A stretch of DNA of 9,232 nucleotides, from NCBI GenBank assembly GCA_019242065.1, contig JAFAWJ010000201.1:1-9232 (forward strand), read 5' to 3'. The notes beneath the pieces were generated by a model. That model was given only the letters and a program-made list of their open reading frames with translations. It ran no database searches and was not told the DNA's origin. This DNA comes from Chloroflexota bacterium (lineage in GTDB: Bacteria; Chloroflexota; UBA6077; CF-72). This document shows positions 7,040-9,232 of the stretch, in pieces. The position numbers and the translations under genes were made by a program. Positions within the stretch are counted from its first letter, which is position 1; each line of letters begins with the position of its first letter.

Positions 7040-8074
7040 CTAGTGGTGGTTCAGTGCGCTGGTCCGATGTGACTCGGCGTAATGCTGGGCGATCAAATCA
7101 TCTCCCCAATCGCCGCTGATATCGCGCAGTACGGAGTGAATGTGGTTGGCGCCGTTCTGAGTATTGTCGTACTCAATTAACCAACTCGGGGCCTTGATCG
7201 TGTAGTAATGGCCTTCGCCGGGCTGCTCGCCGCCGGTCCAGGCGAATGTCACCTCCTCGAACTCGGCTTCGAGCTTGCGCCAGTACGGAGCGCTGAGCTC
7301 GTCATTGGTGCGCGTGACGTAGTGGCGCACCAGGTCGCTCAACTGCGAGCGGGTTTCGCCGGTCATCGCCGACCACCCCAGACCATCCGGTGGAGCGTAG
7401 GCATTCGCGACGCGGTACATGTCCGTGAGGATGTCGGGGTACGCGGTCGAACTGACAATGGCGATACGTTTGTGTTCGGGTGAGAGGCCACGCACCAGGG
7501 CGCGAGCCAGGTCCTCTTCAGGCGCCAGGGTGCGTTGTCCTTGCGTCGGACCATGCCGCACTTCAGCTGGATTTGCACCAAAGAAGAGCGGCACCGACGC
7601 AAGGCGATCGCCGTCGACGACCGTGAAGTGCAGCCCGACGTGGTGGCCTCCGATGTGCCACGCCCAGGGCAGACGCCCGCCCGGTTCGCCGAAGATGCAC
7701 ACCGCGTATTGCTCGGGGTGACGCACGAACGGCGTGACACGACCCTCTGCCTTCTCGTTGGCTAGCAGCGGGATTTCGAGTTCCATGATCTTGCGCACCG
7801 TGTCGGCGCCGCGCGTACTGAGGCCAATGTCGAGCAGGGCCAGTGCCTTGCGTTTCTGGTCCTCGCTCATGTTGATCACCCGCAGCCCGTTGCGCGGCGT
7901 GGACTCGATCGGCCGGTAATCCCAGATATAGCGACGATCGTCGCCGAAGGGCAGCGTCGCCTTCTTGCGCTGCTGCTCGTTCAGCGACGCGAGAAAGTCT
8001 TGCGCAGCCGCGGCCATGCGGCCAGCCGTGACCGGAGCACGGTCAGTCGCGCTGAGTTCGAGGGTGGCACTCAC
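7040..8074 (-). CDS. DUF3500 family protein
   Basis: 344 residues from GTG 8074. It matches the DUF3500 pattern: 'FGDDRRYIWDYRP' (~43-54), 'RGADTVRKIMELE' (~88-100), 'WAWHIGGHHVGLHFTVVDGD' (137-156), 'PLFFGANPAEV' (~162-172), 'TFAWTGGEQPGEGHYYTIKAP' (~276-296) and the end 'IEYDNTQNGANHIHSVLRDISGDWGDDLIAQHY' (300-332). Conserved H140, H144, H145, H149, E301, H311, H313 and D318/D322 suggest a metal site, but no activity is established for the family as far as I know. No signal peptide is seen with this start. I prefer GTG 8074 to ATG 8167: AGGAG lies 11 nt before it and a TACCAT -10-like element further up, while the extra 31 residues of the longer form look like non-coding leader and would cover that promoter. 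It is first in a probable unit with the Rieske gene 25 nt downstream, so a role in the same pathway is a reasonable inference. Confidence 0.85.
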   Translation of the reverse strand: MSATLELSATDRAPVTAGRMAAAAQDFLASLNEQQRKKATLPFGDDRRYIWDYRPIESTPRNGLRVINMSEDQKRKALALLDIGLSTRGADTVRKIMELEIPLLANEKAEGRVTPFVRHPEQYAVCIFGEPGGRLPWAWHIGGHHVGLHFTVVDGDRLASVPLFFGANPAEVRHGPTQGQRTLAPEEDLARALVRGLSPEHKRIAIVSSTAYPDILTDMYRVANAYAPPDGLGWSAMTGETRSQLSDLVRHYVTRTNDELSAPYWRKLEAEFEEVTFAWTGGEQPGEGHYYTIKAPSWLIEYDNTQNGANHIHSVLRDISGDWGDDLIAQHYAESHRTSALNHH

Positions 8075-8097
8075 GGTGGTAGTTGCTCCTGCCCGAG

Positions 8098-8103
8098 ATG
8101 GTA
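8098..8103 (-). promoter_or_regulatory. Candidate -10 element for the DUF3500-Rieske-hydrolase unit
   Basis: On the - strand TACCAT (8103 down to 8098) fits TANNNT and is preceded by GGTG. It would give a short leader containing AGGAG (8090-8086) before GTG 8074. No clear -35 box is seen. If used, it rules out the ATG at 8167 as the start of the DUF3500 gene. Confidence 0.35.
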
Positions 8104-8172
8104 CACCTCGATTCGGGCCGCTTGGCGGGAGCGGGTGTCGGATTGGCCAGAAGGCGTTCGTAGTCATGGTGA

Positions 8173-8410
8173 GCGGCTATCGACGTGTTCAACGACCGGC
8201 TCCAAGCCGACGGCCACTGGGTTTTCGCGGGCGGTCTCGGTGGGCCCGACACGGCCACCGTGATCGACAACCGAGGTGAAAACGCACTGTTCACCGATGG
8301 GCCCTTCGTCGAGTCGAAGGAATACATCGTCGGCTTCTGGATCATGGAGGCCCAGGACCTCGACGCGGCGCTCGAGCTCGCGGCCCAGGGCTCGAAGGCC
8401 TGTAACCGGA
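8173..8410 (+). pseudogene. YCII/DGPF-domain protein fragment, truncated at both ends
   Basis: The + frame from 8173 gives an unmistakable YCII-related core: 'VFNDRLQADGHWVFAGGL', 'TATVIDNRGE', the signature 'FTDGPFVESKEYIVGFWIMEA' and 'DLDAALELAAQGSKACNR'. Complete relatives have some 35-40 more residues in front and a closing 'K-VEVRPF'-like strand. Here an in-frame TGA (8170-8172) cuts off the front, and the end changes after 'ACNR' into sequence read in another frame as a sigma factor. Translation could only begin at GTG 8185, which lacks a ribosome site and would run on into an out-of-frame tail. YCII proteins are small ferredoxin-like-fold proteins; DGPF members are typically encoded next to ECF42 sigma factors, which is what follows here. 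I judge it a remnant. An ATG at 8166, in another frame, may be the relic of the original front after a 1-base shift, but this is not certain. Confidence 0.75.
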
Positions 8411-9064
8411 GGCTACCTGGCAACTGGCCCCGACGCCGATCCCGTCCGTCCCGACCTGACCGCGGAGGCGATCCGGCTGACTCGCCTGCTGCGTGGGCTC
8501 ATGCCGGAGGACGGCGAGGTGACCGGGCTCCTGGCGCTGATGCTCCTGATCGAGGCCCGCCGACCGGCGCGGCTGTCGGCCGGCGGCGACCTCGTGGCCC
8601 TCGACGAGCAGGATCGCAACGCGTGGGACGGCGAGTTGATCGCCGAAGGCCATCGGCTGGTGCGCGAGCGCCTGGCCACCGGCGTACGTCCGGGTCGCTA
8701 CCAGGTCCTCGCGGCGATCAACGCCGTGCACACCTCGGCCCGCGACGTACGCGACACCGACTGGTCGCAGGTCGTCGCCCTGTACGACCAGCTCGCCCGT
8801 CTCGACCCGTCGCCGATCGTCGCCCTCAACCGGGCCGTCGCGGTCGCCGAGATCGACGGCCCGCAGGTGGCCCTTGCGGCCGTCGAGCGACTCGAGGACG
8901 GGCTGGCCGGCTACCGGGCGTATCACGCCACACGCGCCGACCTGCTTCGCCGACTGGGCCGCACGCAGGCGGCGCGCGCGGCGTATGACCGGGCCATTGA
9001 GCTGGCAGGCAACACGGCGGAGACGGCCTATCTGGCCCGCCGCCGCGACCAGCTCGTGCCGTAG
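8411..9064 (+). pseudogene. ECF42-type RNA polymerase sigma factor, C-terminal half only
   Basis: Frame from 8411 (217 codons, TAG at 9062-9064) matches the C-terminal extension of ECF42 sigma factors. It has 'GYLATGPDADPVRPDLTAEAIRLTRLLRGLMPEDGEVTGLLALMLLIEARRPAR' (DUF6596-like), then 'LDEQDRNAWDGELIAEG', 'YQVLAAINAVHT', 'DTDWSQVVALYDQLARLDPSPIVALNRAVAVAEIDGP' and TPR-like helices 'ADLLRRLGRTQAARAAYDRAIELAGN'. The sigma2 and sigma4 domains that contact -10 and -35 DNA, roughly the first 190 residues of a full-length ~400-residue protein, are missing. Upstream of 8411 this frame is a shadow of the YCII fragment. The first in-frame ATG is 8501, inside the domain. Without DNA-binding domains it cannot act as a sigma factor. 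The frame remains fully open, so loss is recent or the TPR part is still made. It could in principle be a short protein-binding product, but no start signal supports that. Confidence 0.8.
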
Positions 9065-9079
9065 TCGTTACGCCCCGGG

Positions 9080-9090
9080 TTGCGTACTCT
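9080..9090 (+). promoter_or_regulatory. Candidate -10 element, leaderless-type promoter
   Basis: TTGCGTACTCT holds TACTCT (9085-9090), a TANNNT match, 7 nt before ATG 9098. That spacing would place the transcript start at the ATG. GGGGAG (9091-9096) is purine-rich but only 1 nt from the ATG, too close to act as a normal ribosome site. It resembles the element before the gene at 293 (TGCGGTACGCT), including the shared TGCG just upstream. Confidence 0.45.
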
Positions 9091-9097
9091 GGGGAGC

Positions 9098-9232
9098 ATG
9101 CGGGAGAACCGACTGCGTACCCTCATCGACGAGGGCAAACCCACCTTCGGCACGCGCGTGCAGAGCTCGTGGCCGACCATCATCGAGATCGTCGGCCGCA
9201 GCCAGAACTTCGATTACGTCGAGTTTCTGGCC
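9098..9232 (+). CDS. HpcH/HpaI aldolase family protein, N-terminal 45 codons (runs off window)
   Basis: ATG 9098 opens a frame that continues to the right edge. The start 'MRENRLRTLIDEGKPTFGTRVQSSWPTIIEIVGRSQNFDYVEFLA' fits the beginning of HpcH/HpaI (2,4-dihydroxyhept-2-ene-1,7-dioate aldolase/citrate-lyase-like) barrels: a first helix ending in 'G.P..GT', then 'SSWP..IEI.G....DYVEF'. In the family, this strand is followed by metal-binding Glu/Asp residues that lie outside the window. Members reversibly cleave beta-hydroxy acids to pyruvate and an aldehyde, often late in aromatic-compound breakdown, but many are uncharacterised. A -10-like element 7 nt upstream suggests its own leaderless promoter, separate from the decayed sigma gene in front. 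Family call is fairly sure; substrate is unknown. Confidence 0.78.
   Translation, partial: MRENRLRTLIDEGKPTFGTRVQSSWPTIIEIVGRSQNFDYVEFLA

Noticed and set aside
8075..8167. ATG 8167 as the start of the DUF3500 protein
   Set aside because: The extra 31 residues look like translated leader and would cover both the ribosome site and the TACCAT element; GTG 8074 fits better.
8413..8988. Continuation of the YCII frame through the sigma region
   Set aside because: After the junction the translation is Arg/Gly/Pro-rich and without homology, whereas the neighbouring frame gives a clear sigma-factor tail.
1..9232. tRNA or rRNA genes, CRISPR arrays, transposases, prophage genes, attachment sites
   Set aside because: I read both strands for these and saw no cloverleaf-like or repeat-spacer structure and no recognisable recombinase or transposase motif.

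Overview
This window is GC-rich bacterial DNA, densely coded, with short intergenic gaps and a mixture of leaderless-looking starts and Shine-Dalgarno-led starts. Gene content (glutamine synthetase family, VPS10/BNR-repeat protein, phthalate-dioxygenase-like Rieske protein, DUF3500, HpcH/HpaI aldolase, an ECF sigma/YCII pair) fits a free-living soil-type heterotroph. TANNNT-type -10 elements 7-8 nt before two ATGs would suit Actinomycetota or Chloroflexota. That placement is inference only and weak.

Layout, left to right. (1) The C-terminal end of a glutamine synthetase family gene, + strand, with an inverted repeat over its stop codon. (2) A + strand three-gene unit at 293-4689: an isocitrate lyase/PEP-mutase family protein, a small VOC (glyoxalase-fold) protein and a large VPS10/Asp-box beta-propeller protein. 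Start and stop codons nearly touch (1 nt and 16 nt gaps), and one candidate promoter lies upstream. (3) A convergent - strand unit, transcribed from about 8103 down to 4686: DUF3500 protein, then a Rieske oxygenase alpha subunit, then a membrane-anchored alpha/beta hydrolase. Its last stop codon interlocks with the stop of the VPS10 gene in one CTAG. A perfect 12-bp hairpin lies between the Rieske gene and the hydrolase. (4) A + strand degraded region at 8173-9064. A YCII/DGPF-domain gene missing both ends is joined, out of frame, to the C-terminal half of an ECF42-type sigma factor, which looks like a deletion scar of a known gene pair. (5) The first 45 codons of an HpcH/HpaI-family aldolase running off the right edge.

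Functionally, the Rieske oxygenase, hydrolase and aldolase could belong to breakdown of an aromatic or carboxylated compound, with DUF3500 as an uncharacterised partner. The substrate cannot be read from the sequence. I did not find a clearly new defence or mobile system. The points most worth following are the DUF3500-Rieske-hydrolase unit and the sigma/YCII deletion fusion.
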